From: JALZCH01 sp036387135
GTDB taxonomy: Bacteria > Acidobacteriota > Blastocatellia > Pyrinomonadales > Pyrinomonadaceae
NCBI GenBank assembly: GCA_036387135.1
Contig: DASVUH010000025.1
Span: 258,568 to 322,567, forward strand
Length of the DNA: 64,000 nucleotides
Direction: 5' to 3'
The translations under genes were made by a program, and so were the position numbers. Numbering within the stretch: the stretch's first letter is position 1; each line of letters begins with the position of its first letter. Positions 50,352 to 59,126 of this stretch are shown one piece after another. Under the pieces are notes generated by a model. That model saw only the letters and a program-made list of their open reading frames with translations. It did not search any database and was not told where the DNA came from.

Positions 50352-51418
50352 TGCCTTTGGAAAAAAAATCGGAAGATTTGACGTTTTCGTCCAGAATTCT
50401 GCTCGAAGAAATGATCAGCAATATGCGCGAAGGCGTGATTGTGGTCGAAAACGATTTTCGGATTTTCGCTTCAAACCCGGCGGCGCGTTGGCTTTTTGGA
50501 AACACGCAAATCGAATCTCATTCGTTAAAAGAAATTATCCGCGACAAAATCATTCACGAAGCGTTCGGCAAAGCTCTCGAAAAAGACGTGCGAACGGAAA
50601 CGAAAATCGAAATTCCGGTTCGCGGCGATAATCGGGTTTACGATTTGCGCGTGTCGCCGCTGCATTTCGCCGAAAAGAAAGAACAAAAAAGCGCCATCGG
50701 AATTTTTTACGACATCACCAGAATCGAACGTCTGGAAAAAGTGCGTCAGGAATTTCTCTCGAACGTCTCGCACGAATTACGCACGCCTCTGACTTCGATT
50801 CTGGCTTTTGTCGAAACTCTCGAAGACGGCGCGCTCGAAGACGAGGAAAACAACCGGCGCTTTTTAGGCGTCATTCGCCGCAACGCCGAGAGAATGCATC
50901 ATCTGATTGACGATATTCTGGAGCTTTCCGCAATTGAAGCCGGAAAAGTGACCGTCAAATCGAAAGATTTTCGGCTCGCGCCGCTCGTCGAAGAAGCCTG
51001 GTCGTCGCTGGCAAAAAAGGCTCTGCGCCGAAACGTTTCTTTTAAAAACGAAATCAAACCGGCGACGACGATTTTCGCTGACCCGCGCCGCCTCGAACAA
51101 ATTCTCATCAATCTGCTCAGCAACGCGATTAAATTCAACCGCGAAAACGGCACCGTAACTGTATCGGACGAAAAACAAGCGGGCTTTCACCAAATCCGCG
51201 TGACCGACACGGGCGAAGGAATCGCCCGCGAGCATTTGCCGCGAATTTTCGAGCGTTTTTATCGAACCGACCGGGCGCGCTCGCACGAGCTTGGCGGAAC
51301 GGGCTTGGGGCTGGCAATCGTCAAGCATTTGGCGCGGCTTCACGGCGGCGAAGCGAGAGTCGTTTCTTCGGTAGGAAAAGGCTCGACTTTTATCATCGAG
51401 CTTCCTGAAACTCATTGA
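50348..51418 (+). CDS. phoR: Sensor histidine kinase PhoR (no membrane segment)
   Basis: A 356-residue kinase that starts at the ATG overlapping the phoB stop (ATGA). A PAS domain spans about residues 17-125 (MREGVIVVENDFRIFASNPAA), followed by the dimerisation helix with the phosphorylated histidine H142 in FLSNVSHELRTPLTS. The ATP-binding domain has N-box LINLLSNAIKFN, G1 VTDTGEGIA, F-box FERFYRTD and G2 GGTGLGLAIVKHLA. No hydrophobic segment precedes the PAS domain, unlike E. coli PhoR, which is anchored by an N-terminal helix pair. Signalling would then come through cytosolic contact, for example with PhoU and the Pst complex. Confidence 0.9.
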   Translation: MMPLEKKSEDLTFSSRILLEEMISNMREGVIVVENDFRIFASNPAARWLFGNTQIESHSLKEIIRDKIIHEAFGKALEKDVRTETKIEIPVRGDNRVYDLRVSPLHFAEKKEQKSAIGIFYDITRIERLEKVRQEFLSNVSHELRTPLTSILAFVETLEDGALEDEENNRRFLGVIRRNAERMHHLIDDILELSAIEAGKVTVKSKDFRLAPLVEEAWSSLAKKALRRNVSFKNEIKPATTIFADPRRLEQILINLLSNAIKFNRENGTVTVSDEKQAGFHQIRVTDTGEGIAREHLPRIFERFYRTDRARSHELGGTGLGLAIVKHLARLHGGEARVVSSVGKGSTFIIELPETH

Positions 51419-51441
51419 TTCCCGGTGTTTTGGCTGAAATA

Positions 51442-51480
51442 AAAAATGCTCGACAACCTGATAAGTTGTCGAGCATTTTT
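51442..51480. terminator. Bidirectional terminator between phoR and the receptor gene
   Basis: A perfect 16-base stem (51442-51457 with 51465-51480) with a 7-base loop and A/T runs on both flanks lies between two convergent genes, 24 bases after the phoR stop and 15 before the receptor stop. Confidence 0.92.
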
Positions 51481-51494
51481 CGTTGAGATTTGCT

Positions 51495-54400
51495 CTAAAA
51501 ATTTAATCTGGCGCGGAATTGCGCGAGGCGCGGACCGCCCGTTGTCTGGTAAAGGCGGAAGCGGTTGTTCACATCCGACAAATCGAATTCCGGCGACGCA
51601 AAGTTAACTGTATTGAACAAATTGAAAACATCAACGCCCAAATCAAAGCTGACATTTTCGTTGATGCGAGTTCGCTTAACAATTCCTAAATCAGTGCGAA
51701 ACTGATTAGGACCGCGGAAAACATTGCGCCCCAAGTTGCCGTTCTGACCGAGCGGCGAGGAAAAGCAAGCTAAATCAAGAACGGGCGCGGCATTTCTAGC
51801 GGCATCTTTTGAAAAACCGAGCAGAGCCTGTTCAGCCGTGCAGTTAATGTTAGGGCGACCGAATCCGAGACGGTAAAGACCTCCCGAACCGCGCACTAAA
51901 TCGGTGTATTGAGAGACGTTTTGAATCTCCGGTTCAGGCGAGAAAACCGAAAACGGCGTTCCCGACTGCAACTGAACGAAGCCCGAAACTTGAAAACCGT
52001 TTAATAAACGACTGTTTGAACCGAAACTCGGAATGTCGTAGGTGAACGACGCGCTGAAACGATGCGTGCGGTCAAAATCCGAAACTGCGCGGTTCGATTT
52101 GATGTTGCGCTGGTCGCCCTGCACGACAAATCCCGCGTTCGGCACGTCGGGTCTGCCGCCGCCTGCGGTCGAACCGGGGTCTGACGAAGATGTGTCAATT
52201 GATTTTGAGAATGTGTAGGCAATATTGAACTGCAAATTGTTCGAGAAGCGTTTGCTCAATTCAAACTGCGCCGAATCGTATTGCGAATCGCCGCTGTTTG
52301 TTAAAAGCACGGCTTCAGGGACGTTGAAACCGAGAATCGGCACGCGGGCTTCAAAATTGATAATCGCGCCGCTCGAATTGGCGACGTTGTTATCAATAAT
52401 TCCCAATGCCGGGTTGAAAAATCCGAAAGCTCTGCCGACGCCGCGTTCGCGCGCCGTCGCGCCCGAGTTCAGCGCGCCGTTCGGCGAACCTGCGCGAATG
52501 TAGGCTTGGTTGAAACGCTCGAAAATATGATCGGGCGTATTCGGGTCGTTTAAATCGAAGCCCTGGTTAAAAGCAATGGCTTGCAGCAGCTTGCGCCCGC
52601 GCGTTCCGATATAGCGGGCTTCAAAAAGCAAATCGCGGACGATCTCGTATTGAAAACCGATGTTGAATTGATGTACATACGGCGTTTTCAAATTGCGGTC
52701 AATCGCGCGAAACTCAAACGTTTCGGCGATGTTTCCGGTTTCCGAGCCGGTGCTCGTCCCGCGCGGATCGGTTGAAACGCCCGTTGCGTCGCGAATCGTA
52801 TAACCGCCGGTCGCGCCCGAACCGCGAACAATGCGGAACGGCAAAAATTGATTGAGTCCTAAGCTCGTCGGGACGGCTCGAAACGCATTGTCAATCGGCA
52901 CGCCGCCGGAAGGAACGGTGATTTCGACTTCGCGTAAAAATGGATAATTCGAGAAAACCGTGTTGATAAACGCGCCTGACGGACGGTCGTAAAATAATCC
53001 GTAACCGCCGCGAATTGCGAATTTGTCCGTGACTTTGTAAGCGACGCCTACGCGCGGCGCGAAATTATTTTTGTCTTGCCCGTTCAGCGTGTGTTTGTTG
53101 TCAATCATGCGAGTGACGCCGATAGCAGTATCAACGCCAGACAAGCCTGTCGTTCTAACATTATTCGGGACAATAAAACCGGCAGTGAGATTATCGCAAA
53201 CGGCGTTCGAGCCGCCTGTGTGCGTAAAGCATCCTTCGTAACCGGAAAAATCAAAATTTCCGATACGCCCGTCTTTTTCCGTCGGCAGCCCGAAGAAATC
53301 GTAGCGCAGACCGAGATTCAAAGTCAGGCGCTGTGTGATTTTCCAATCATCCGTGATGTATGCGCCGATGTCGCCGAAACGGAAACTTTTCTCGGTCAAG
53401 CCGTACTGCGTATCGGCTTCGGTGGCGTTATTCGTCAATATTTGAGTGATGCTGTCGAATTTCTCGAATTCGGTGCCTTGTTCTTCCGGCAAGCTGTTGT
53501 CAAAACGGTAACGGCGGAATTCGCCGCCGAATTTAAAGCTGTGGTTTCCGGTCGTGTACGTAATGTTATCCGCCAGGCTGAAAGTCGTCTGCTTGCGTTT
53601 ATTAAACGAGTCGTTCGGTCCGCCGAACGAAAAACGCGCCAGATTGTTTCTGCCGATAAAGTGTCCGAGACGAAGCGTTCCCGGACTTGAATCAAATTGT
53701 TCGGCGGGATTAACAATGCCGACAGCTTGATTCGATAATTCTTGCGAGAGAAACGGATTGTCGAGCGAGCGCGTATTATTCAATGAAAAATATCCAAAAC
53801 GAACTTCGTTCGTTAAAGTCGGAGTCGGAATGCGCGTGTATGAAGTTGATAATGCCTGCGCTTTGTCTGCGCGGCGCAATGTAAACGGCGAAGTCAGGCT
53901 TGACGGATCGGGAAACGAATCCAAGCCCGGAAAATCGGTAAAGAAAAATGTCCCGCTGATAATATCTTTGTCGCTCGGACTGCCGTCCAGACGAAGCGTA
54001 AATTGATTTTGTTTAAATTCCGAAGGCTCGACGTTTGTTTGCGCGACGAGCGGATTTTCTCTCAGCAGCGAGCGCGTCGTGACGCCCGTTCCGCCGAACG
54101 CCGCCGTTGTCCCGAACGAAAAGTTGCCGTTGCCGGTTTGGTCAACGCCGACGCTGCGCGCGCCTGCGCGCGGCGCGGCGATAATAAAATCGCCGGTCAC
54201 CGGATTTCGCAAATTGAGCAGCCGCAAAGCAATCGGCGAAATGTCGGCGGGAGTCAGGCAGTTTGCCGGAAGCGGCGTCACATTGCACGCCGGGCGCACA
54301 GAGTTAAAAGCCGAGGCGACGTTTGCCGCCGTGCGCTCGCCGTTTATTAAAGTCAGCGCGAGCGGCAAAACGGTCGTGCTGCGGGCGGTCGAGACAAAGC

Positions 54401-55346
54401 CGGTGCGGGCATTGGTAAATTGATAACCGCCGAAGAAAAAGAATTTGTCTTTAATAATCGGACCGCCGAGCGTAAATCCGACTTCGTTGCGTGTCGCGGC
54501 GGGTTTTTCAAGTCCTTCGTTTTCGAGGAAAAATTCGTTTGCGACGAAGCGTTTATTTTGCCCGTAATAATAAGCGTTTCCGGTAAAACGATTGCCGCCC
54601 GAACGAGTGACGAGCTGAAAATTGCCGCCACCCGAACGCCCGGTCGAAGCGTCGTAAAGCGAAGTTTGCAGCTTAACTTCCTGCAAAGTCTCCGGCGCGG
54701 GCGCAATGTTATCGGTCAGACTACCTTCATTGCTGGTGATGTTGGTCGCGTCAATGCCGTTAAAATAAAGGCTCGTCGCGGTCGTGCGCGTGCCGTTGAC
54801 AGAGGGCGAGACGTTCCCGTTGCTGTTGACGGCGACGGGCGCAATGTCGGCGCTGACTCCGGCTGCCGCCGTCGTTAATTGCGTAAAACTCCGGGTTGAA
54901 GTAGGAACGCGCGTGATTTCTTCGCCGGTAATCTGGCGAGCGGTCGTCACGCTCTCCGGCGTTAAAAGCGGAGCGGTGTCCGTGACATTGACGACCGCCG
55001 TCGCTTCGCCCACCGTCAGCGAAACGTCAATCGTGCGCGGCACAGCGGCTTCGATTCGTATATCCGGGTAAACGAGCTTGCTAAAACCTTGCTGCTCGAA
55101 CGTCGCTTCATAAGTTCCGACCGGGAGCGCTTGAAAAGAATAACGACCGTCTTCGTTGGTGGTCGTTGTTCTGGTTTGATTGGTAGCGATGTTTTTGATG
55201 ATTACCGCCGCTCCGGATACAATCGCGCCTTGCGGATCGGTGACCGCGCCGCCAAAAGTTCCCGTCGGACCGGCTTGCGCCGGAGCGAAAACGGGCAAAC
55301 ATAAAAATGTCATCAGGAACAAAAATGTTTTTGGAAATATTTTCAT
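51495..55346 (-). CDS. TonB-dependent receptor-like outer-membrane protein with carboxypeptidase regulatory-like domain
   Basis: A 1283-residue protein. The ATG at 55346 leads directly into a signal peptide (MKIFPKTFLFLMTFLCLPVF), and the longer frame is not needed. An N-terminal carboxypeptidase-regulatory-like domain (GTFGGAVTDPQGAIVSGAAV) is followed by a plug domain with the family words VPTSTRSFTQLTTAAAG and VNGTRTTATSLYFNGIDA. A long beta-barrel ends in phenylalanine (RFRARLNF). Such Oar-type receptors are abundant in Acidobacteriota. An 11-base-spaced Pho-box-like array lies 170 bases upstream, and the neighbours are phoBR and ppk1, so phosphate-limited uptake of an organic or bound phosphate source is a reasonable hypothesis. 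Confidence 0.88.
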   Translation of the reverse strand: MKIFPKTFLFLMTFLCLPVFAPAQAGPTGTFGGAVTDPQGAIVSGAAVIIKNIATNQTRTTTTNEDGRYSFQALPVGTYEATFEQQGFSKLVYPDIRIEAAVPRTIDVSLTVGEATAVVNVTDTAPLLTPESVTTARQITGEEITRVPTSTRSFTQLTTAAAGVSADIAPVAVNSNGNVSPSVNGTRTTATSLYFNGIDATNITSNEGSLTDNIAPAPETLQEVKLQTSLYDASTGRSGGGNFQLVTRSGGNRFTGNAYYYGQNKRFVANEFFLENEGLEKPAATRNEVGFTLGGPIIKDKFFFFGGYQFTNARTGFVSTARSTTVLPLALTLINGERTAANVASAFNSVRPACNVTPLPANCLTPADISPIALRLLNLRNPVTGDFIIAAPRAGARSVGVDQTGNGNFSFGTTAAFGGTGVTTRSLLRENPLVAQTNVEPSEFKQNQFTLRLDGSPSDKDIISGTFFFTDFPGLDSFPDPSSLTSPFTLRRADKAQALSTSYTRIPTPTLTNEVRFGYFSLNNTRSLDNPFLSQELSNQAVGIVNPAEQFDSSPGTLRLGHFIGRNNLARFSFGGPNDSFNKRKQTTFSLADNITYTTGNHSFKFGGEFRRYRFDNSLPEEQGTEFEKFDSITQILTNNATEADTQYGLTEKSFRFGDIGAYITDDWKITQRLTLNLGLRYDFFGLPTEKDGRIGNFDFSGYEGCFTHTGGSNAVCDNLTAGFIVPNNVRTTGLSGVDTAIGVTRMIDNKHTLNGQDKNNFAPRVGVAYKVTDKFAIRGGYGLFYDRPSGAFINTVFSNYPFLREVEITVPSGGVPIDNAFRAVPTSLGLNQFLPFRIVRGSGATGGYTIRDATGVSTDPRGTSTGSETGNIAETFEFRAIDRNLKTPYVHQFNIGFQYEIVRDLLFEARYIGTRGRKLLQAIAFNQGFDLNDPNTPDHIFERFNQAYIRAGSPNGALNSGATARERGVGRAFGFFNPALGIIDNNVANSSGAIINFEARVPILGFNVPEAVLLTNSGDSQYDSAQFELSKRFSNNLQFNIAYTFSKSIDTSSSDPGSTAGGGRPDVPNAGFVVQGDQRNIKSNRAVSDFDRTHRFSASFTYDIPSFGSNSRLLNGFQVSGFVQLQSGTPFSVFSPEPEIQNVSQYTDLVRGSGGLYRLGFGRPNINCTAEQALLGFSKDAARNAAPVLDLACFSSPLGQNGNLGRNVFRGPNQFRTDLGIVKRTRINENVSFDLGVDVFNLFNTVNFASPEFDLSDVNNRFRLYQTTGGPRLAQFRARLNF

Positions 55347-55703
55347 AAATTTAGCTTTTCCCTGCGGAGCTTGAAAAACACTCCGGCTTAAGTTGATAGA
55401 AATCTCAGTTTTCAAGTTATTCGCTCAAAAAAACCTGTAATTATTTGTCCAAATCTCTTTTGAATTTCACTTTGCGTAAGCGGAATTTTAAAGTGGCAGA
55501 ATAACGTTTAAAAATTAATGGAATGTGAACTTCGGGTTAACTTTGTGTTAAAAGCGCCGATTTTGCTGGAAGTTGAAATTGCCGGAAAACATTTGCAATC
55601 GTATAAAGCTCTGATAATATTTTGCCTCAAGACAATTCCCTATTTTTAATCTTTTATTTGGTTTTGGTTATTAACGCTTTTCAAGTCGGTAAGAAGGAAA
55701 CGT
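55347..55703. promoter_or_regulatory. Divergent regulatory spacer between the receptor and the 72-residue gene
   Basis: About 355 bases without a gene. It holds four hexamers at 11-base spacing (55514-55552) and must contain promoters in both directions. No hairpin or repeat other than the hexamer array was noted. Confidence 0.5.
55514..55552. promoter_or_regulatory. Pho-box-like array upstream of the receptor gene
   Basis: Hexamers ATTAAT (55514), GTGAAC (55525), GTTAAC (55536) and GTTAAA (55547) are all exactly 11 bases apart. The last three match the pattern seen in the pstS-phoB spacer. GTTAAC is self-complementary, so the direction of action is open; it lies 168 bases before the receptor start and about 150 before the 72-residue gene. 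Confidence 0.6.
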
Positions 55704-55922
55704 ATGGATACTGTTAATGAATTGAGTTGTGAATTTGCGGCGACGGTTTTTGACCGAATGAAAACAAACGAACAAATGACTCCGCAGGACGCCGCAAATC
55801 TGATTCGCAATTTTTACGATGCTCTGCGCCATTTGCAGGAACAAAGCAGCCGCGCGAGGATGAAAAATTTTTTAGTGCCGGAACTCGCGTCGAAAGAAAA
55901 AGCCATTGGCGGCAGTCATTGA
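55704..55922 (+). CDS. Small conserved-looking cytoplasmic protein of unknown function
   Basis: A 72-residue helical protein (MDTVNELSCEFAATVFDRMKTNEQMTP start region) with a good ribosome site, AAGGAAACGT before ATG. It is charged and has no membrane segment or cysteine pair; the middle, AANLIRNFYDALRHLQEQ, is a predicted amphipathic helix. The first half faintly resembles the N-terminus of MucR-type zinc-finger regulators but the finger is absent. It has its own terminator just after the stop. Its position between a Pho-box-like array and ppk1 suggests a link to phosphate stress, inferred only from context. Confidence 0.6.
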   Translation: MDTVNELSCEFAATVFDRMKTNEQMTPQDAANLIRNFYDALRHLQEQSSRARMKNFLVPELASKEKAIGGSH

Positions 55923-55940
55923 GATAAATTCGGTTCGGCA

Positions 55941-55988
55941 AAAAAAGCGGCGGCGAAAAATCAATTTGGTTTTGAAGCCGCTTTTTTC
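55941..55988 (+). terminator. Rho-independent terminator after the 72-residue gene
   Basis: AAAAAAGCGGC (55941-55951) pairs with GCCGCTTTTTT (55977-55987), with a 25-base loop and a T run on the plus strand. It lies about 20 bases after the stop codon and separates the small gene from ppk1. Confidence 0.8.
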
Positions 55989-56094
55989 TGAAAAAATTCA
56001 GAGCCGATAAAACGTAAATTTTGAGATGTTAAATTTACTCGAAATTTGATTTTGCCATCGTTTTCCTGTGCTAAACTTTTAGACGGGAAACAAA

Positions 56095-58203
56095 ATGACA
56101 CCTGTACGACAATTAGAATCTACACCGCAAATCGAGCTTCCGCCATCGCTGCTTCACGACCGGCGTTTTCTTTTTAACCGCGAACTGAGCTGGGTTGAAT
56201 TTAACCGCCGCGTCCTCGAAGAAGCAGCCGACGCCGCGGCGCATCCGCCGCTCGAACGCCTCAAATTTTTAGCGATTTTCTCGACCAATCTCGATGAATT
56301 TTTTATGATCCGGGTGTCGGGCTTGAAAGAGCAAATCGAAGAAAATATCACCGATCTTTCGCCCGACGGAATGACGCCGCAAGAGCAGATAAATGAAATT
56401 CGCGACCGCTTATTGCCGATTTTAGACTTGCAGACGCGACTTTTGCGCGAAGAAGTAATGCCCGCGCTGGCGCTCGAAGGAATCCCGGTTTGTCCTTACG
56501 ACGCTCTTTCGGAGGAAGAAAAACGCCGCGCCGATCATTATTTTACCGAAAACGTTTTTCCGGTCTTGACGCCGCAGGCGGTTGACGCAAGTCACCCGTT
56601 TCCGTTCATCTCGAATTTGAGCTTGAATATGGGCGTCGTTTTGGCGCCCAACGACGGCGAAAAACTGCGCCCGAATGAAGCGCGTTTTGCCCGGATTAAA
56701 CTGCCGAACAATGTTGCGCGACTTATTCCGGTCAACGATCAAGGCACGCGCTTTACGCTTCTCGGCGAAGTTATCAGAGCCAATTTGCAGCCGCTTTTTC
56801 CTGGAATGCGGATTTTGCAGTCGCATCTGTTTCGCGTTACGCGCGACGCGGATATTGAGCTGCGCGAAGACGAGGCGGGCGATTTGATGCGGACGATGGA
56901 ACGCGAGCTGCGGCAGCGGCGTTTCAGCGCCGCCGTCCGGCTGGAAGTTTCCGGTTCGATGCCGGATGATACGACGCAGTTTTTAACTGAAAAGCTTGAG
57001 CTTGAAAGCACGGACGTTTATCGCATTGACGGTTTTTTGAACATTCCCGATTTGATGCGGCTGTATGGAATCAACCGCCCGGATTTAAAAGACCGCCCGC
57101 TAGTGCCGGTCGCGCCAAAGGCTCTTCGCCAAAAGAAGTCGGTTTTCGACGCAATCCGCGAACAGGATGTTTTGGTTCATCATCCGTTTACAAGTTTCAA
57201 CTCGGTCACGGATTTTATCAACGCGGCGGCGGATGACCCGGACGTGCAGGCGATCAAAATCTGTCTTTATCGCGCCGGAAAAGATTCGCCGATTGTCAAC
57301 GCTTTGATGCGCGCGAGCGAAAACGATAAACAGGTTGCAGCATTGATTGAATTAAAAGCGCGTTTTGACGAAGAAAACAATATCGAATGGGCGCGAAGGC
57401 TGGAAGCGGCGGGCGTTCACGTCGTTTACGGGCTGCGCGGTTTGAAAACACACAGCAAGCTCGCTCTCGTCGTCCGGCGTGAAGGCGGGAAACTCCGGCG
57501 CTACGTTCACGTCGCCACCGGAAACTACAATCCAACGACTGCTAAAATCTACACCGACATCGGTTTATTAACCGCCAACGAAGAAACCGGCGCAGACGTG
57601 ACCGACATTTTTAATTATTTAACCGGGTATTCAAACCAAAAAGATTTTCGCTCGCTGCTGGTCGCGCCCGTCACTTTGCGACAGCAAATAGTAGAAATGA
57701 TTCGTCGCGAAGCCGCTCACGCGCAGGCTGGAAAACCCGCGCGAATCATCGCCAAAATGAACAGTATCACCGACATTGAAATGACGCAGGCGCTTTACGA
57801 AGCGGCGCAAGCCGGAGTTTCGATTGATCTGATTATTCGCGGGATTTGCGTTTTGCGTCCCGGAGTCGAAGGTTTGTCGGAAAATATCCGCGTTCGCTCG
57901 ATTGTCGGACGTTTTCTCGAACACAGCCGCGTCTTTTACTTTGAAAATGGGGGAGATGAAGAAATTTACATCGGCAGCGCCGATTGGATGCAGCGCAATT
58001 TAGACCGTCGCGTCGAAGTCGTCGCGCCCGTTCGAGACAGGAAACTAAAGCGTTATTTAAAAGAAGAACTGCTCTTCACTTACCTGCGAGACACGGCAAA
58101 AGCGCGACTTCTTAAATCCGACGGCAGCTATGAACGCATCCAGCCAAGCGACGGAGCAGAGCCTTTTAGCGCGCAGCAATTCTTCACGAATCGTGCAATT
58201 TAA
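56095..58203 (+). CDS. ppk1: Polyphosphate kinase 1
   Basis: A 702-residue enzyme of normal PPK1 length that makes long-chain polyphosphate from ATP. The N-terminal motif FNRELSWVEFNRRVLEEA, the head domain, and the two phospholipase-D-like catalytic domains are present. The autophosphorylated histidine lies in LRGLKTHSKLALVVRREGG, and the second conserved histidine in GRFLEHSRVFYFENGG. IGSADWMQRNLDRRVEVV is another signature. It stores phosphate taken up by Pst and Pit encoded upstream. It has its own spacer of about 100 bases and may be regulated with the phosphate block, although no clear box is adjacent. Confidence 0.95.
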   Translation: MTPVRQLESTPQIELPPSLLHDRRFLFNRELSWVEFNRRVLEEAADAAAHPPLERLKFLAIFSTNLDEFFMIRVSGLKEQIEENITDLSPDGMTPQEQINEIRDRLLPILDLQTRLLREEVMPALALEGIPVCPYDALSEEEKRRADHYFTENVFPVLTPQAVDASHPFPFISNLSLNMGVVLAPNDGEKLRPNEARFARIKLPNNVARLIPVNDQGTRFTLLGEVIRANLQPLFPGMRILQSHLFRVTRDADIELREDEAGDLMRTMERELRQRRFSAAVRLEVSGSMPDDTTQFLTEKLELESTDVYRIDGFLNIPDLMRLYGINRPDLKDRPLVPVAPKALRQKKSVFDAIREQDVLVHHPFTSFNSVTDFINAAADDPDVQAIKICLYRAGKDSPIVNALMRASENDKQVAALIELKARFDEENNIEWARRLEAAGVHVVYGLRGLKTHSKLALVVRREGGKLRRYVHVATGNYNPTTAKIYTDIGLLTANEETGADVTDIFNYLTGYSNQKDFRSLLVAPVTLRQQIVEMIRREAAHAQAGKPARIIAKMNSITDIEMTQALYEAAQAGVSIDLIIRGICVLRPGVEGLSENIRVRSIVGRFLEHSRVFYFENGGDEEIYIGSADWMQRNLDRRVEVVAPVRDRKLKRYLKEELLFTYLRDTAKARLLKSDGSYERIQPSDGAEPFSAQQFFTNRAI

Positions 58204-58210
58204 ATTAAGT

Positions 58211-58320
58211 CAGAAGCGGAAGCGGCAGCGACCGGGTAAATTGAAGTCAAAAGTCAAAAACTGCGGAAATTGACTTTTGACTTTGCGAAGCAAACTCGGT
58301 CGCTACCTCTTCCGCTTCTG
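58211..58320. repeat. Nested inverted repeat after ppk1
   Basis: Outer arms at 58211-58236 and 58295-58320 match at 23 of 26 positions (beginning CAGAAGCGGAAG). Inside them a second pair of heptamer type, AAGTCAA repeated twice at about 58244-58258, pairs with TTGACTT repeated twice at about 58270-58283. The element lies between convergent ppk1 and the VanZ-like gene and overlaps the latter's last codons. Confidence 0.85.
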
Positions 58321-58767
58321 ATTTTTTATCATCAGAAACCAACTCAATAACGCAATCGAGCCGCCGCAAACATCTATCAAAACATCCTTTATCGAGCCGG
58401 TGCGCGAAGCCAGATAACTCTGATTCCATTCGTCGAGCGAAGCAACCGCAATAACCAGCGCAAACGAAACCGGCAGCCAGTTTCGCCTCAATAAATTTTT
58501 CAGCGAAGAAGAAAAAGCGTGTGCGGCGAGCGCGCCGAGAACGAAGTAAAAAGCGATATGAGCGGCTTTGCGTGTATAACCGTGAATCGCCGTTAATTGA
58601 ATTTCGCTGATGTTCGGAAATAAAAATTCGAGTAGGGGGCTAATAATACGCGAGGTATTTAACATCGAACCTGTGTTGCTCGACGCAATGAAAATTACGA
58701 TGATCCAAAAAATCAAAGGCGCGTAACGCAAGAAGCGTCCGCGCCAATTACCCAAGTGTTTTTCCAT
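58303..58767 (-). CDS. VanZ-like membrane protein
   Basis: A 154-residue protein with four helices, at about residues 15-32, 60-85, 95-115 and 125-148. The ATG at 58767 is preferred to a GTG two codons upstream. It has the VanZ-like words HGYTRKAAHIAFYFVLGAL and ASLDEWNQSYLASRTGSIKDVLID, with the aspartate/glutamate and arginine residues kept. The family is a conserved membrane fold, named for a teicoplanin-resistance accessory protein; function is generally unknown. Its last codons lie in the right arm of an inverted repeat shared with the end of ppk1. It follows a small membrane gene with a 6-base gap. Confidence 0.82.
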   Translation of the reverse strand: MEKHLGNWRGRFLRYAPLIFWIIVIFIASSNTGSMLNTSRIISPLLEFLFPNISEIQLTAIHGYTRKAAHIAFYFVLGALAAHAFSSSLKNLLRRNWLPVSFALVIAVASLDEWNQSYLASRTGSIKDVLIDVCGGSIALLSWFLMIKNQKRKR

Positions 58768-58773
58768 TCGCAC

Positions 58774-59043
58774 TTATCTGGACATATTTTGCATAGCACT
58801 TTGTATAGCTGAATAAGCGCCTGCACCGTACAGCAAGAAACCGATAATTACTAAAATAAGCGGAACCAATCCTTGTCTTTTAATAATGTAAAAGATAATT
58901 CCACCTAACGGCTGGCAAAGAAAATTAACGGCTGCCCATAATACTTTCTCGCCTGTTGATTGACCTGTCTGAATACTGATGATGATAAGCCAGATAGCGC
59001 CAACCAACATCAATAAACCTCCTACCATTGCTAAAAATGGCAT
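58774..59043 (-). CDS. Small hydrophobic membrane protein
   Basis: An 89-residue protein with two or three hydrophobic segments, starting MPFLAMVGGLLMLVG. AGGAGG six bases upstream is an excellent ribosome site, which makes the start secure. The middle, WAAVNFLCQPLGGIIFYIIK, suggests a hairpin of helices and a GxxG-type turn. No family is recognised with certainty. It lies between the atpG and VanZ-like genes on the same strand, with a spacer of about 80 bases from atpG. Confidence 0.7.
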   Translation of the reverse strand: MPFLAMVGGLLMLVGAIWLIIISIQTGQSTGEKVLWAAVNFLCQPLGGIIFYIIKRQGLVPLILVIIGFLLYGAGAYSAIQSAMQNMSR

Positions 59044-59126
59044 ATATTCGCCTCCTGATTTTTACTTTGAAATTTTGAAGCTTCCGGGGACGTGTACTGC
59101 TGTCCTCAGGATTTTGTGCGCGTATT

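Noticed and set aside
53076..53690. 204-residue plus-strand frame opposite the receptor gene
   Set aside because: It mirrors the codon bias of the beta-barrel region and has no recognisable protein features.
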